DNA of 39,839 nucleotides from Planctomycetota bacterium. Its GTDB lineage: Bacteria; Planctomycetota; Phycisphaerae; Sedimentisphaerales; Anaerobacaceae. Below, one piece after another: positions 9,625 through 18,751 of the stretch. The notes beneath the pieces were generated by a model. It saw only the letters and a program-made list of their open reading frames with translations, searched no databases and was not told the DNA's origin. The number at the start of each line of letters is the position of its first letter. The first letter of the stretch is position 1. Where the stretch lies: contig JADFMM010000019.1 in assembly GCA_022563885.1 (NCBI GenBank), positions 1 through 39,839 on the forward strand, written 5' to 3'. Position numbers and translations under genes: made by a program.

Positions 9625-10896
9625 TCATTCCACATCCGCCAAGGTAAACCCCCGTGCCTTCAAGCGCCACGAGAAAAAGGCCACTCCCACCGCCATGAGC
9701 GCAGCACTGATTAGAAAGATCCTCTCTGGATTTGTACCGAAAAATTTACTAAATTCACTAATTATCCAGAATAGCAGCGAAGCCAGCAACAGGAAGGCAA
9801 ATGAAATGCAGTTGGCCGTACCCAGGAATCTCCCCCGCTCATCGCCCGGCGAGAGTCGCTGGAGCAAGGACTGCAGGGGGATGATGTAGAAGCCGGCAGA
9901 CACGCCCGCTCCGAAGATGAAAATGGCCACGTTTGGCATTGTTGGCGGAACAAACCCGAGCAGGGCGAAAAAGAACGTCAACCCCGCTGCGCCGATCGGA
10001 ATCAATCGCGGTCGTATGGTGTTCCCTGAGATCAATCCCGCTGCGACGCTTCCGAGACCGATCGCCAGGCCCATCACGCCCAGCAGCACACTCGCTTCCG
10101 TCCGCGTCACACTAAGCACATCGGAGTACTCCGGAATGATCAACAGCGCGAGACCTGCGAGAAAATAGAAATACCCCCATGCGAGCATTATCATCAGCAG
10201 GGGCTTAGCGGCTATTTCCCTGATCACGCTGAAATAGGTGGCGAACGGATTTGGGTCGTAGTTCAGCGTTCGATCGCCAGGCTCTAGCTGCTGTAGAAAT
10301 GTCACCGCAACAAGTCCCGCTATGGCGACGGCCACCATGACCACGCCAGGAAGCCAGAGAAGAGCAGGCATCGTACCACTGGGGTCTGGAAGCGGACTAT
10401 AGGCATCCGCAATAATCCCGGCCGAGTATGTCCCAAGGATGACCGCGATGTTGGTCATCATGTTGATGGTGCCGTTCGCCCGGCTGAGATCACGCGACCC
10501 CACCAGTTCTGGTATCATGCCGTATTTCGCCGGACCAAAGAATGCGCTTTGGCACGTCAATGCAATAAGAGCGCTCAAGGTGATCCACAAATTACCGATC
10601 CAGAAGCCGATCAGGGCAAGGATGGCGATGGGGATCTCGATTAGCTTGGCCAGCACGCTGACATAGCGTTTGCTGTTGCGATCGGCAAACTGACCCGCGT
10701 AGCCCGACAACACGATGAACGGCAGCGTGAAGCAGATGCCGACGATGCCCTGCCCGCCAGCACCAAGGTCACCCGCCCACGCCCCATTGATGACCATGAA
10801 AATCAGTACGCCCTTGAGGATGTTGTCGTTGGCAGCACCGAAGAACTGCGTGACGATCAGCGCGAGGAATCCGCGTTTCAGTAGTCTGTTTTTCAC
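9625..10896 (-). CDS. MFS transporter of the lysophospholipid transporter (LplT/Aas-associated) type
   Basis: 423 residues from the GTG at 10896, with about 12 hydrophobic helices. The N-terminus (FLALIVTQFFGAANDNILKG) and SAFFGPAKYGMIPELV are hallmarks of the LplT-like MFS branch, whose E. coli member flips lysophospholipids inward for reacylation by Aas. The GTG at 10896 has GGAGG five bases upstream. A second GTG at 10932 and an open frame up to 11094 add only low-complexity sequence. It is the first gene of the lipid operon, followed after 22 bases by the amidohydrolase. In E. coli LplT works with an acyltransferase; here the operon ends in a PlsC fusion, which supports the same logic. 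Confidence 0.85.
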   Translation of the reverse strand: MKNRLLKRGFLALIVTQFFGAANDNILKGVLIFMVINGAWAGDLGAGGQGIVGICFTLPFIVLSGYAGQFADRNSKRYVSVLAKLIEIPIAILALIGFWIGNLWITLSALIALTCQSAFFGPAKYGMIPELVGSRDLSRANGTINMMTNIAVILGTYSAGIIADAYSPLPDPSGTMPALLWLPGVVMVAVAIAGLVAVTFLQQLEPGDRTLNYDPNPFATYFSVIREIAAKPLLMIMLAWGYFYFLAGLALLIIPEYSDVLSVTRTEASVLLGVMGLAIGLGSVAAGLISGNTIRPRLIPIGAAGLTFFFALLGFVPPTMPNVAIFIFGAGVSAGFYIIPLQSLLQRLSPGDERGRFLGTANCISFAFLLLASLLFWIISEFSKFFGTNPERIFLISAALMAVGVAFFSWRLKARGFTLADVE

Positions 10897-11183
10897 GGTC
10901 CCCTCCGCGTTGGGTTGTTTTTGGTCCGTCACTGCGGCATCCCCTGCAGCTTGCTCAGAGTTCGAAGTCCATAAATCTCGGGCGACAGGCGGTCTCGTAG
11001 GCAATCCGCATCTGTCGCTGCTGCGCATACAGCCGAAGACAGGCCGTTGTGCACCCGTCATCGCTGATAACGGATGGGCATTTGGATTCTTCAACCATCA
11101 GAACGATTATACCCCTCTGAAGCAAGGCAGATCAAGGGGCTGTTGCATGTGGGGTGTACCCGGTCCATTTGAGCCCAGATACC

Positions 11184-11370
11184 GGCCTGGTTCAAACCAG
11201 GGTAACAATGTGTCTGGATCGAAATCGGGATCGAAATCGGAACGAGAAAAGCCTTTGGTGCTACCATTGTCCTGATGGATGAAAGACGATTTCGATAGCG
11301 ATTTCGATTTCGATCCTGAAACGGCGGTTTACTCAGTGTTACCCGGAACCGTCGATTTTTGAACCAGGCC
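11184..11370. repeat. Miniature inverted-repeat element, family R187, full copy
   Basis: 187 bp with perfect 13-bp terminal inverted repeats (GGCCTGGTTCAAA and TTTGAACCAGGCC). It is flanked on both sides by the 8-bp direct repeat CAGATACC (11176-11183 and 11371-11378), as expected for a target-site duplication. The interior holds GATTTCGAT-type direct and inverted motifs and no coding capacity. A second full copy is at 30827-31002 and a partial one at 22676-22755. Confidence 0.88.
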
Positions 11371-11567
11371 CAGATACCAGGAAAGCAGGCCTAATCGGGC
11401 CCAAATCCGGATCCAATCATAGTCTGAGGCAGCACCGATTTCATGCCGATACGGGTCAGTGTATGTTAAAAGGTGTCCAGGAAGGTATTGATATCCACGC
11501 AAGTGAGTCCTGGGCCTGATCCGATTCTGGATACTCAATCTCCCGGCCTCCGACTACAGGCCGTTAG

Positions 11568-11807
11568 GGGACCGGCAAGAAAACTGCGGCTTCCGTGATA
11601 CAATCCTGTCTGCGATAGCAGCATTATTAAAGAACCTCGAAATAACTTGGACTTTTGAATGCCCAATTGCACCCCATCTTTGATCGCTTCTCAATCGCGA
11701 AATCCCCGACGTAGAACGGCTACGCCTATGGTTTCGCTCAATCGGGTGCGACCAAATATGGGGCACACTTGGACCCCAAATTGTCCAAGTTATTTATTGC
11801 CGATCCC
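11568..11807 (+). repeat. Miniature inverted-repeat element, family R180, long variant
   Basis: 240 bp, opposite in orientation to the 180-bp copies. Ends are GGGACCGGCAAGAAA and TTATTGCCGATCCC. Relative to the 180-bp copies it carries about 57 extra bases near the left end (about 11584-11638), which are also present in the copy at 35934-36214. The core reads through a conserved frame starting MPNCTPSLIASQ, as in the other copies, but the conservation is at the DNA level and the frame has no independent start signal. Confidence 0.85.
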
Positions 11808-12055
11808 TAAGAGATTGCGGCCGCGCATCAGTGAAAATCAGTGCCGATGCGTGTTCTTGTTTCCAACTCTCGAGCACTCCCTGCTCGGCTGGGCTGCTTT
11901 CTTCCTTGAATCGTTATCCCCCCCGGTTGTACAATCACCTGTGTAGGTTGTAATCAGATTTCTCCTATCCAATGTTATGCTCGCTGGTTTTCTGATAGGG
12001 GTGTCGTGCGCGACCTCCGCTGATGACGGCGTTGTCGAAAGGAGCGGACACGATC

Positions 12056-13534
12056 ATGCAGCCGGAAGAAGTGGTCCTTCAGACTGACCTCAAGCGCCTG
12101 GCCCCGCTGACCGAGGCGTTGCATGAAATGGCCGGAGACATGGTCGCGCTGCAACAGACCTTCAAGAGCAGGGAAAGGGGCTTTTACACCAGCGACGAAC
12201 ATGACGCGATCGAAAACCTGCTGTTCCGCTATGTGATGTGCCGCGATACGATGTGGGAGGTGGTCGACTTCCACCGCGACTACGAAACGCGCTTCACGAG
12301 CGAGGAACATCAAACCAAATCCTTCGCCATCGGCTTCGTCGCGGCGCTCAGCCTGTGTGAGTACGGGAGTTTGTTCGTCCACGCCTTTCTCGATTCGCCC
12401 CAGACAATCGCCAAACTCAACGAGGCCTACTACCGGCTGGAGATCCCGGAGGACACCTACGACCGGGTTTTCATGAGCCTGACGAATCCCGACAACATCC
12501 GCGACCTGCGCGCCGCGATGCAGATTTATTCCCAGGAGATGGCCAAGGCGAATACGCCGCTGCACCGGCTGGCCCAAACGGACCCCGCCTACGGAAAGCT
12601 GTTGAACGGCCTTCAAGAGAAGTGCGTCGAAGTCGATGCGCGCATCGAGGACATCCTGGAAAAACGCTCGTTGCTGAGTTCCGCGCTGCGCAACCAGCTG
12701 CGCCATTCCAAAATCAACCAGTTGGCAAAAGTGGCGCTTAAAAAGACCAACAGCGCCATGGAGGCGATCCGGGCGCTGACCTATACGCGTATGAGCCGGA
12801 TCAAGGAGCCGACCGCCGGGCCGCTTGATTTCACCGCCGCACAGTGCGTGCAATTAAAAAAAATGCTGCGGCCTGGCGACGTCATCCTCACTTATTCGGC
12901 CGGCTACATGTGCAACCTGTTTCTTCCCGGCACCTTCAAGCACGGCATCACCTACGTGGGCTCCCCCGAGGAGCGAAAGCAGGCCGGTCTGGAACAATGG
13001 GTGGAGGACAAGCAGCCCGCCCAGCGCGAAAAAATGCAACGGGACCTGGAGACCGCCAGCCTTCCCGACGGCTCGGAGGCCGACCTGATCGAGGCCGTGG
13101 CCGAAGGGGTGGTTTTCAATTCGCTACAGTACATTTTGAAGGCCAAGGCCAACCGGCTGGCGGTGTGGCGTCCGCGGCTGACGCACGCCCAGCGCATCAA
13201 TAGCCTGGGGACGGTTTTTTCTTTCCTCGGCTGCGGCTACGATTTTAAATTCGACTTCAACGACGCCTCCGAGCAATGCTGCACTGAGCTCATCTACCGC
13301 AGTCTGAACAAAGTCGGGCCCATCGAACTACCGCTCACCAGGCGCCTGGGACGCCAGACGCTGAGCGCGGACGATTTTTGCCAAAACGCCCTGAGACAGG
13401 GCACCGCCGTCTTTGAATTGGTGGCGCTGGCGGTGGCCGATGAATCTCCCTCTACAAACCGAAACCTCGCCGCAATTTACACCGGCCAAAAGGCCCTGGA
13501 CAAAATGCGGGACCTCGTGCGGGAAACAAGATAG
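12056..13534 (+). CDS. YiiX/YaeF-like permuted papain-fold protein, paralogue of the fusion's C-terminal half
   Basis: 492 residues. The ATG at 12056 is preceded by GAAAGGAG at about 11 bases; an ATG at 12023 lacks a ribosome site. The N-terminal about 250 residues are helical (for example LLNGLQEKCVEVDARIEDIL) and parallel the helical linker of the 1032-aa fusion, sharing blocks such as AKLNE. The C-terminal domain repeats all key blocks: MLRPGDVILTY, His in FKHGITYVGS, Glu in DLIEAVAEGVVFNSL, Cys in EQCCTELIYRS, then LPLTRRLGRQT. Family: permuted NlpC/P60-like cysteine hydrolases/acyltransferases (C92). No acyltransferase domain and no clear signal peptide. It lies divergently from the lipid operon, across a repeat-rich gap. 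Confidence 0.82.
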   Translation: MQPEEVVLQTDLKRLAPLTEALHEMAGDMVALQQTFKSRERGFYTSDEHDAIENLLFRYVMCRDTMWEVVDFHRDYETRFTSEEHQTKSFAIGFVAALSLCEYGSLFVHAFLDSPQTIAKLNEAYYRLEIPEDTYDRVFMSLTNPDNIRDLRAAMQIYSQEMAKANTPLHRLAQTDPAYGKLLNGLQEKCVEVDARIEDILEKRSLLSSALRNQLRHSKINQLAKVALKKTNSAMEAIRALTYTRMSRIKEPTAGPLDFTAAQCVQLKKMLRPGDVILTYSAGYMCNLFLPGTFKHGITYVGSPEERKQAGLEQWVEDKQPAQREKMQRDLETASLPDGSEADLIEAVAEGVVFNSLQYILKAKANRLAVWRPRLTHAQRINSLGTVFSFLGCGYDFKFDFNDASEQCCTELIYRSLNKVGPIELPLTRRLGRQTLSADDFCQNALRQGTAVFELVALAVADESPSTNRNLAAIYTGQKALDKMRDLVRETR

Positions 13535-13702
13535 AGCTGGAGCCCTTGGTGACATCCGCCAATTAAACGACTCGGCTTTACAGATTGATGCTTGGGACCG
13601 GCAAGAAATATCCTTCAGACCGAACTCGACAACCAACGCATTTTCATACGGCTCTTCCAGTCCGCCACGGGCGGATGTCCAATCGCATATACTTGCGGAG
13701 CC

Positions 13703-15667
13703 TTACCGAACTCTCCTGAGGGCTCGTCGTGCTCTCTGCTGGGTGCCGTTGTTCTTCGATTTCTCAGCCACCGTTTTTAGCACCTGCCGACGCTGGTCCT
13801 GGGAGACTCCGCGAATGTCTTGCCCAGCGACTTGGATCATGGCCGAATAGGCTTCCTCGACAACCGCCGGATCCTCAGCGAGTGCCTGCAACAGTTCCAG
13901 GGCACTGGCGCTCGGCGCTTCGCCCAGAACAGCGATCGCCTGCCACATCTCTTCGGTGCGCTTGATGTGGGACCGCACCTCTTCGATCTTGGCGACCTTT
14001 TGTTCGTTGCTGAGCTTTTTATTGCCGCGTAGGTAGCGGAGGTAACCACGCAGACCCAGCACCTGGTGGGACATCTTCTCATTCGATTGGGCCAAACCCA
14101 AGAGGGCTCGGCCTGCCTCGTCGTCCTCCGGCCAGTCATTCGGCCACGTCGATAAGATCCGCACCGCCTCGTCTCGGACGGGAGACTCAGCGCTCTCCAT
14201 GGCGGCTTTGACAGCCGCCAGCGCGTCGGTCCCGCCCATGATGGCCATGGCGTGCAGCCCGATCTTGTGGAGTTCACTGTCACGGCTCGCAGTCAGCGGT
14301 CGCAGGTGCGAGATGTATCTCACGCCGCAACGGCCACAGGTCGCCAGCAAGGCCTTTCTGAGGCCTGACCGTTCGCCGGAGCTGCGGGTCTCTTGCAGCA
14401 GCTTGACGAGATCGACGATCTGCTCGTCTTGGCCGATGATGCCGATGGTCTCTATGGCCGCGCCGCGTATCCTGGCATCCCTATCGCGCAGGCTCGACAC
14501 GACCAAAGGCAGGGCCGCGCCGATTTGCCTCTGACCGGCCAGCTCGATGAGAGCCTGCTTCCGTTTGCCACTCGCCTGGGCCAGGCGGGCGAGCAGGTCG
14601 GCATCCACCTCTTTGCCAGGGAGTCTGACCAGCGTTTCCATGGCAGCCTCTTCCAACTCGGCGTCGTCCGTGATCGCGGCCTCCAATAAGACCGGTATAC
14701 TCGATACCTCGCCCAGCTCGATCAGGATGTCGATGGCCGTCAGGCGCAGGTCCTTCTGTTGATCCTGAACCGCCTTGTGAACGATCGGCAGAACGGCAGC
14801 GTCGCTACGGTCGGCCAGGGCCAGCAACAGGAGGGACCGCCGGTCCCGATTCAAGCGTCCCAGCTCGACCGCCAATGCCTCGGTCACGTCGCGGCCGGGA
14901 AGCTCGCGGGCCGTACGCAGTCCGGCGTTGAGCCTATTCTTGTCTTGGGATCGCAACTGCTCGATCAACAGGGGAACACCGTCGGACTTGCGTGCCAGAA
15001 TAGCGCCGCGGATTGCCTCTAGATGTCTCTGGTTGGGCAGGTCGGCCTGGCGGACCCTGTCGTAGAGCTGGACGGCCGCGGCGGTCCTATCGCTGGCCAG
15101 GAACCCCTCGGCGCAGAGAATGCAGCCTTCGGCCGCCGCCGAGCGCACCGCAGGTCGGGCATCGGCAAGGGACTGCGTCAGTGCCTTAGATGCCTGTTCG
15201 CCGCCGATGTGGCCCAGGGCCACGGCCGCGGCCGATGCGACGCCGGCATGGGTATCGTTTAGCTTCTGCGCCAGTGCGTCGACGGCCTTGGCATCTCGAC
15301 GCACGGCGATGGAATTGATCGTCCCAATCAGTGTCCGACCCTCTAGATTTTCCAGCGCGTTGCGCAGGGCGGCGTCGGCGGCGGGCCCGGGGATCGCCTC
15401 GAGGGCAATCCGCGCCCACGATGTCAGCGCCTCATCCGCCAGCAGCGGCGCCAGGGCGGGGACGGCTTGATCGGTGCCATAGATGGCCAGTTGCTTACAG
15501 GTGATCGCTTTTTCGGCTGCAGGGGCATCCGACAACAGTAGGGCGATCAGGTCGCCTTCGTTCATCTCTGCGGCCGGTCCCGGCCGATCTTGAGCGATGG
15601 CCCCGGCCGATGCAACGACTAGCAGAAGAGTAACCGCCCATAGGGTATATCGTCTTTTTATAGTCAT
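13703..15667 (-). CDS. Exported HEAT-repeat protein
   Basis: 654 residues from the ATG at 15667 (GAGG seven bases upstream). A signal peptide (MTIKRRYTLWAVTLLLVVAS, then AGAIAQ) is followed by a long array of HEAT-type helical repeats of about 30-35 residues, for example DALAQKLNDTHAGVASAAAV followed by ALGHIGG. Such solenoids bind other proteins; no catalytic motif is seen. It is the last gene of the exported-protein operon, 40 bases after the Gfo/Idh/MocA gene. Upstream in-frame codons up to 16000 are shadow sequence of that gene. The partner is unknown. Confidence 0.85.
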   Translation of the reverse strand: MTIKRRYTLWAVTLLLVVASAGAIAQDRPGPAAEMNEGDLIALLLSDAPAAEKAITCKQLAIYGTDQAVPALAPLLADEALTSWARIALEAIPGPAADAALRNALENLEGRTLIGTINSIAVRRDAKAVDALAQKLNDTHAGVASAAAVALGHIGGEQASKALTQSLADARPAVRSAAAEGCILCAEGFLASDRTAAAVQLYDRVRQADLPNQRHLEAIRGAILARKSDGVPLLIEQLRSQDKNRLNAGLRTARELPGRDVTEALAVELGRLNRDRRSLLLLALADRSDAAVLPIVHKAVQDQQKDLRLTAIDILIELGEVSSIPVLLEAAITDDAELEEAAMETLVRLPGKEVDADLLARLAQASGKRKQALIELAGQRQIGAALPLVVSSLRDRDARIRGAAIETIGIIGQDEQIVDLVKLLQETRSSGERSGLRKALLATCGRCGVRYISHLRPLTASRDSELHKIGLHAMAIMGGTDALAAVKAAMESAESPVRDEAVRILSTWPNDWPEDDEAGRALLGLAQSNEKMSHQVLGLRGYLRYLRGNKKLSNEQKVAKIEEVRSHIKRTEEMWQAIAVLGEAPSASALELLQALAEDPAVVEEAYSAMIQVAGQDIRGVSQDQRRQVLKTVAEKSKNNGTQQRARRALRRVR

Positions 15668-15707
15668 GATTGTCCTCATCACTCGGGTGGATTCATTCGG
15701 ACGGAGA

Positions 15708-16991
15708 CTAAATCCGCCAGGGTTCGCGTAGGGCCTCGGAACGTAACCTGTTGGCCTGCTCGTCGCCGATGAATTCATTCTTATTCGGGTCGTACCTGAC
15801 CTTGCGATCGAGGTATAGGGCAATGTTGGCCGCATGGCAGGCAATATGTCCCCAGCAGGCCACGTCGGCGTTGGCCCGTGTGAGCGCCCGCGTCTTGACA
15901 CAGTCGAGGAAGTCCCGCACATGAAAATCGGCCGGGTAGCCCCGTATCGCGGCGCCTTTGCGGAGCAGCAGCGATTTAGGATCTGCAATGATCCCCGCAT
16001 TGTCGCCCGTCTCGACCCACCCGGTTGCGCCCTCGAAGCGGACTGGACACGAGCCGCCCTGCGGCCACCATCCGTCGTTGCGCATGACCAGCTTTACACC
16101 GTTGGCATAGCGGGCGTGCAACTGGCCCTCGACCGGCTCGTATTCCACGGGCGCCGTGCCGTCGGCATCGTTGGCCCACTGGCACAGGTCGACGCAGTGC
16201 GAGCCCCATTCGAGGCACCCGCCTCCGACCATGCCACCGCCTTTTTCGAAGTGGAAGGCGTTCATCAGCTTGCGGGTGTAGGGCCGCCAGGCGGCCGGCC
16301 CGAGGTACATGTCCCAGTCCACCTGCTCCCTGGGCCGTTGGGTCTCGGCCGGGAACCAGCCACTCATCTTGGTCCCCAGGCCACCGGGATGGGCGTGGAG
16401 GGTATCGAGTGCACCGAGTTTGCCGGTACGGGCCAGTTCGACGGCATAGGCGAAGTTGGGCAGGCTGCGACGTTGCGTGCCGACTTGAAACACGCGGGCG
16501 GTCCGGCGAAAGACATCCGCCAGCGCCAGGCTCTGGGCGATGTTCTTCGTGCAGGGCTTTTCGCAGTAGACGTCTTTGCCCGCCTTGGCCGCCATGGTCG
16601 CGGCCGTCGCGTGCCAGTTCGGACCGGTCGCGATCAGCACGGCGTCGATATCGTCGCGTTCGAGTAGCTCACGCATGTCGATGTAGGGCGTGCAGTCTCT
16701 ATTGCCATTGCGGTCATCGACCAGGTCCTTGGCACGTTGGCGGTTGTCGCCCCGTACGTCACAGACGGCCACGCAGCGCAGATCGGGCTCCTGCAGAAAG
16801 CAGCCCAGCACATAACGACCACGATTCCCGATGCCAATGGCGCCCAGCCGGATTCGCTCGCTGGGAGCCACACTGCCATTCTTGCCGAGTGCCGAGCCCG
16901 GGATCACCTGTGGCATCGCCAGGCAGACACTGGTCTTGACTGCGGTCTTGAGAAACCGCCGTCGGTTGAGACCCACTCTTTCTTTGGACAT
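15708..16991 (-). CDS. Tat-exported Gfo/Idh/MocA-family oxidoreductase
   Basis: 427 residues. The start at 16991 has AGGAGG six bases upstream. The N-terminus has a twin-arginine signal (N9-R-R-R-F-L-K15), so it should be exported folded with its cofactor. The Rossmann fold follows: GAIGIGNRGR near residues 50-59, then the family motif EKPCTKN at 144-150, and a C-terminal domain with CLEWGSHCVDLCQWA. The family oxidises or reduces sugars and cyclitols with NAD(P). Exported members are abundant in Planctomycetota; the substrate is unknown. It sits between the small beta-sandwich ORF and the HEAT gene in the same operon. Confidence 0.92.
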   Translation of the reverse strand: MSKERVGLNRRRFLKTAVKTSVCLAMPQVIPGSALGKNGSVAPSERIRLGAIGIGNRGRYVLGCFLQEPDLRCVAVCDVRGDNRQRAKDLVDDRNGNRDCTPYIDMRELLERDDIDAVLIATGPNWHATAATMAAKAGKDVYCEKPCTKNIAQSLALADVFRRTARVFQVGTQRRSLPNFAYAVELARTGKLGALDTLHAHPGGLGTKMSGWFPAETQRPREQVDWDMYLGPAAWRPYTRKLMNAFHFEKGGGMVGGGCLEWGSHCVDLCQWANDADGTAPVEYEPVEGQLHARYANGVKLVMRNDGWWPQGGSCPVRFEGATGWVETGDNAGIIADPKSLLLRKGAAIRGYPADFHVRDFLDCVKTRALTRANADVACWGHIACHAANIALYLDRKVRYDPNKNEFIGDEQANRLRSEALREPWRI

Positions 16992-17053
16992 ACTGAACCT
17001 CCTGGTTAGGACAAGTTTAGGAGCCATAGCCATTACGCTTTTCGTGTGGCCGG

Positions 17054-17443
17054 TCAGTTCTTCAACACATCTAGCTTCGCCCAATAGGCCGCTTTCCAAC
17101 TCCTACCGTTGGGTTGGTTGACAAGTTCGGTTTTCATAGTCCTTCCGGAAAACGGTGACAGATCGATGGCGATATTCGCTCGGCCGTCTTTCACAGTGTC
17201 GGGGCCAATCGTCCGCTTGACAAGCGTTTTCCCGTCCACTTTTGCGATCAAAAGGAAATCCCAACGGGTGTCATAGGCTCCAAAAGCAGTCGATGGGACA
17301 ACTCGGGGGAAATCCCAAGTCGTGGCACGCACAGAAGAACGTTTCACGAACTCTCTTCCCGTTATTGAGAGCGGGGTAATCAGTTCGCTACAGCTGCTCA
17401 ATAATACTTTTCTGTTTATTTCTCTGTGCGTTACGTTGGTCAA
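17054..17443 (-). CDS. Small protein with C-terminal beta-sandwich-like domain
   Basis: 129 residues with a TTG start at 17443 and only a weak AGGCGG-like ribosome site, 29 bases after the PQQ propeller stop. The C-terminal 85 residues (FLLIAKVDGKTLVKRTIGPD, then SPFSGRTMKTELVNQPNG and AAYWAKLDVL) look like the galactose-binding-like beta-sandwich found at the ends of large secreted planctomycete proteins. It has no signal peptide and the N-terminus is not convincing, so it could be the surviving 3' end of a larger gene. Function unknown. Confidence 0.55.
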   Translation of the reverse strand: MTNVTHREINRKVLLSSCSELITPLSITGREFVKRSSVRATTWDFPRVVPSTAFGAYDTRWDFLLIAKVDGKTLVKRTIGPDTVKDGRANIAIDLSPFSGRTMKTELVNQPNGRSWKAAYWAKLDVLKN

Positions 17444-17472
17444 TCTTCACCGCCTTTTGGGCCACATTCCGA

Positions 17473-18738
17473 CTACTTGCTCTGGACGCGATATAAGTGT
17501 GTCTTGGTGCGGAGCAGCAGCGACTTACCCGCCACCGCAGGCGATGCCCCCAGAAACCCGTCTAACTCGTTGACTGCCAATACCCGAAACGTGAGCCCAG
17601 GTTCGATGACAATCGTCTTACCCTGCTTACTGGAGATGTAGATTCGGTTATCTGCATACAATAAGGATGCACCGTATTGGCCCTCCAGACGCTCGGACCA
17701 TACCGTATTTCCCGTTGTCGCCTGTTTACATATCAGTACGCCCCTGTCACTTAATAAATAGAGCAGATCACCGACCAGCACAGGTGAACTTTCATGCGGT
17801 ACGTCCTTGGTCATCTTCCAGACCACGTGTGACTCGGTCACATCGCCGACGCCGCCTTGACGCACGGCCAGTAAATGGGTGGCACCTGGGGAGCCGCCGG
17901 AATTGATGAAGAACAGCCCATGACCGCTGACGATTCGGGAAATGGGGTTGTCGTCACGGTACAGGACTCGCCACAGTTCCTTGCCGGTGCGAGGCTCATG
18001 GCCTGTGACCAGCATGGCTCCGTTGTTAATCAGTTGGGGCGTGCCGTTTACCTCCACGACAAGCGGTGTGTGATACGACTTAAGAAGATACAACGGTTCA
18101 ATATTCTCGTAAAGCTCCCTGGGACGGTCATAGCGCCAGACGTTCTTACCCGTCTTTTTATCCAGGGCGACCACAAACTGAACGTCCGTACCCTCAAGGG
18201 AAAGGATGAGCAGATCCTCGTACAGAATCGGTGAAGAGACCGGTCCCTGCAGATGATTGCAGTTCAAATCGTCACGACGCCACACTACCTCGCCCGTTTT
18301 TGTATCAAGACAGGCCGTGCCATGGCTGCCGTAGTGCACGTACACAGAGCCCTTCTCTACGACCGCAGAGGGCGTGGCATAGGAGTTGTTTCGGTGAATT
18401 CGCTGAGGTCTCTCAGGATGGAACACCTCAACATCGTGAATGATCCGACCACTCGTCAGATCAACACAGACTGCGTAGAGCGTCTCACCCTTCTTCGTGG
18501 CAGTCGTAATCCAGACCTGATTGTCCCAGACCACAGGGCTTGAATAGCCCAAATCATGTATGGACGTCTTCCACACGATGTTCTGGGTTTCGGACCAGTG
18601 TAGGGGCAGACCTGTGGCTTCGCTGTGCCCCTCACCGGTCGGGCCGCGCCAATCCGGCCAATTGGCAGAAGCCGGAGCCAAGCTTGCGAAGAAAGCGATG
18701 AGAATAGTACTTAGCAAAAATGTCTCATTTAACTTCAT
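17473..18738 (-). CDS. Exported PQQ-like (BamB-type) beta-propeller protein
   Basis: 421 residues from the ATG at 18738 (GAGGTG five bases upstream). The signal peptide MKLNETFLLSTILIAFFAS is followed by NWPDWRGPTGEGHSEATGLP, the usual opening of planctomycete PQQ-like propellers. Repeated blades end in patterns such as CLDTKTGEVVWRRDDL and ALDKKTGKNVWRYDR. No PQQ-dehydrogenase catalytic residues can be argued, so this is a structural or binding propeller. It follows the serine hydrolase by 13 bases, so the two are co-transcribed. Confidence 0.9.
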   Translation of the reverse strand: MKLNETFLLSTILIAFFASLAPASANWPDWRGPTGEGHSEATGLPLHWSETQNIVWKTSIHDLGYSSPVVWDNQVWITTATKKGETLYAVCVDLTSGRIIHDVEVFHPERPQRIHRNNSYATPSAVVEKGSVYVHYGSHGTACLDTKTGEVVWRRDDLNCNHLQGPVSSPILYEDLLILSLEGTDVQFVVALDKKTGKNVWRYDRPRELYENIEPLYLLKSYHTPLVVEVNGTPQLINNGAMLVTGHEPRTGKELWRVLYRDDNPISRIVSGHGLFFINSGGSPGATHLLAVRQGGVGDVTESHVVWKMTKDVPHESSPVLVGDLLYLLSDRGVLICKQATTGNTVWSERLEGQYGASLLYADNRIYISSKQGKTIVIEPGLTFRVLAVNELDGFLGASPAVAGKSLLLRTKTHLYRVQSK

Positions 18739-18751
18739 GAACTCACCTCTT

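Noticed and set aside
11659-11946. Conserved short protein starting MPNCTPSLIASQ in several repeats
   Set aside because: The same frame recurs in all R180 copies because the DNA is conserved; starts lack ribosome sites and the C-terminal ends vary with the flanks.
15668-16000. N-terminal extension of the HEAT-repeat protein
   Set aside because: It overlaps the 3' end of the Gfo/Idh/MocA gene in another frame; the signal peptide and ribosome site place the start at 15667.
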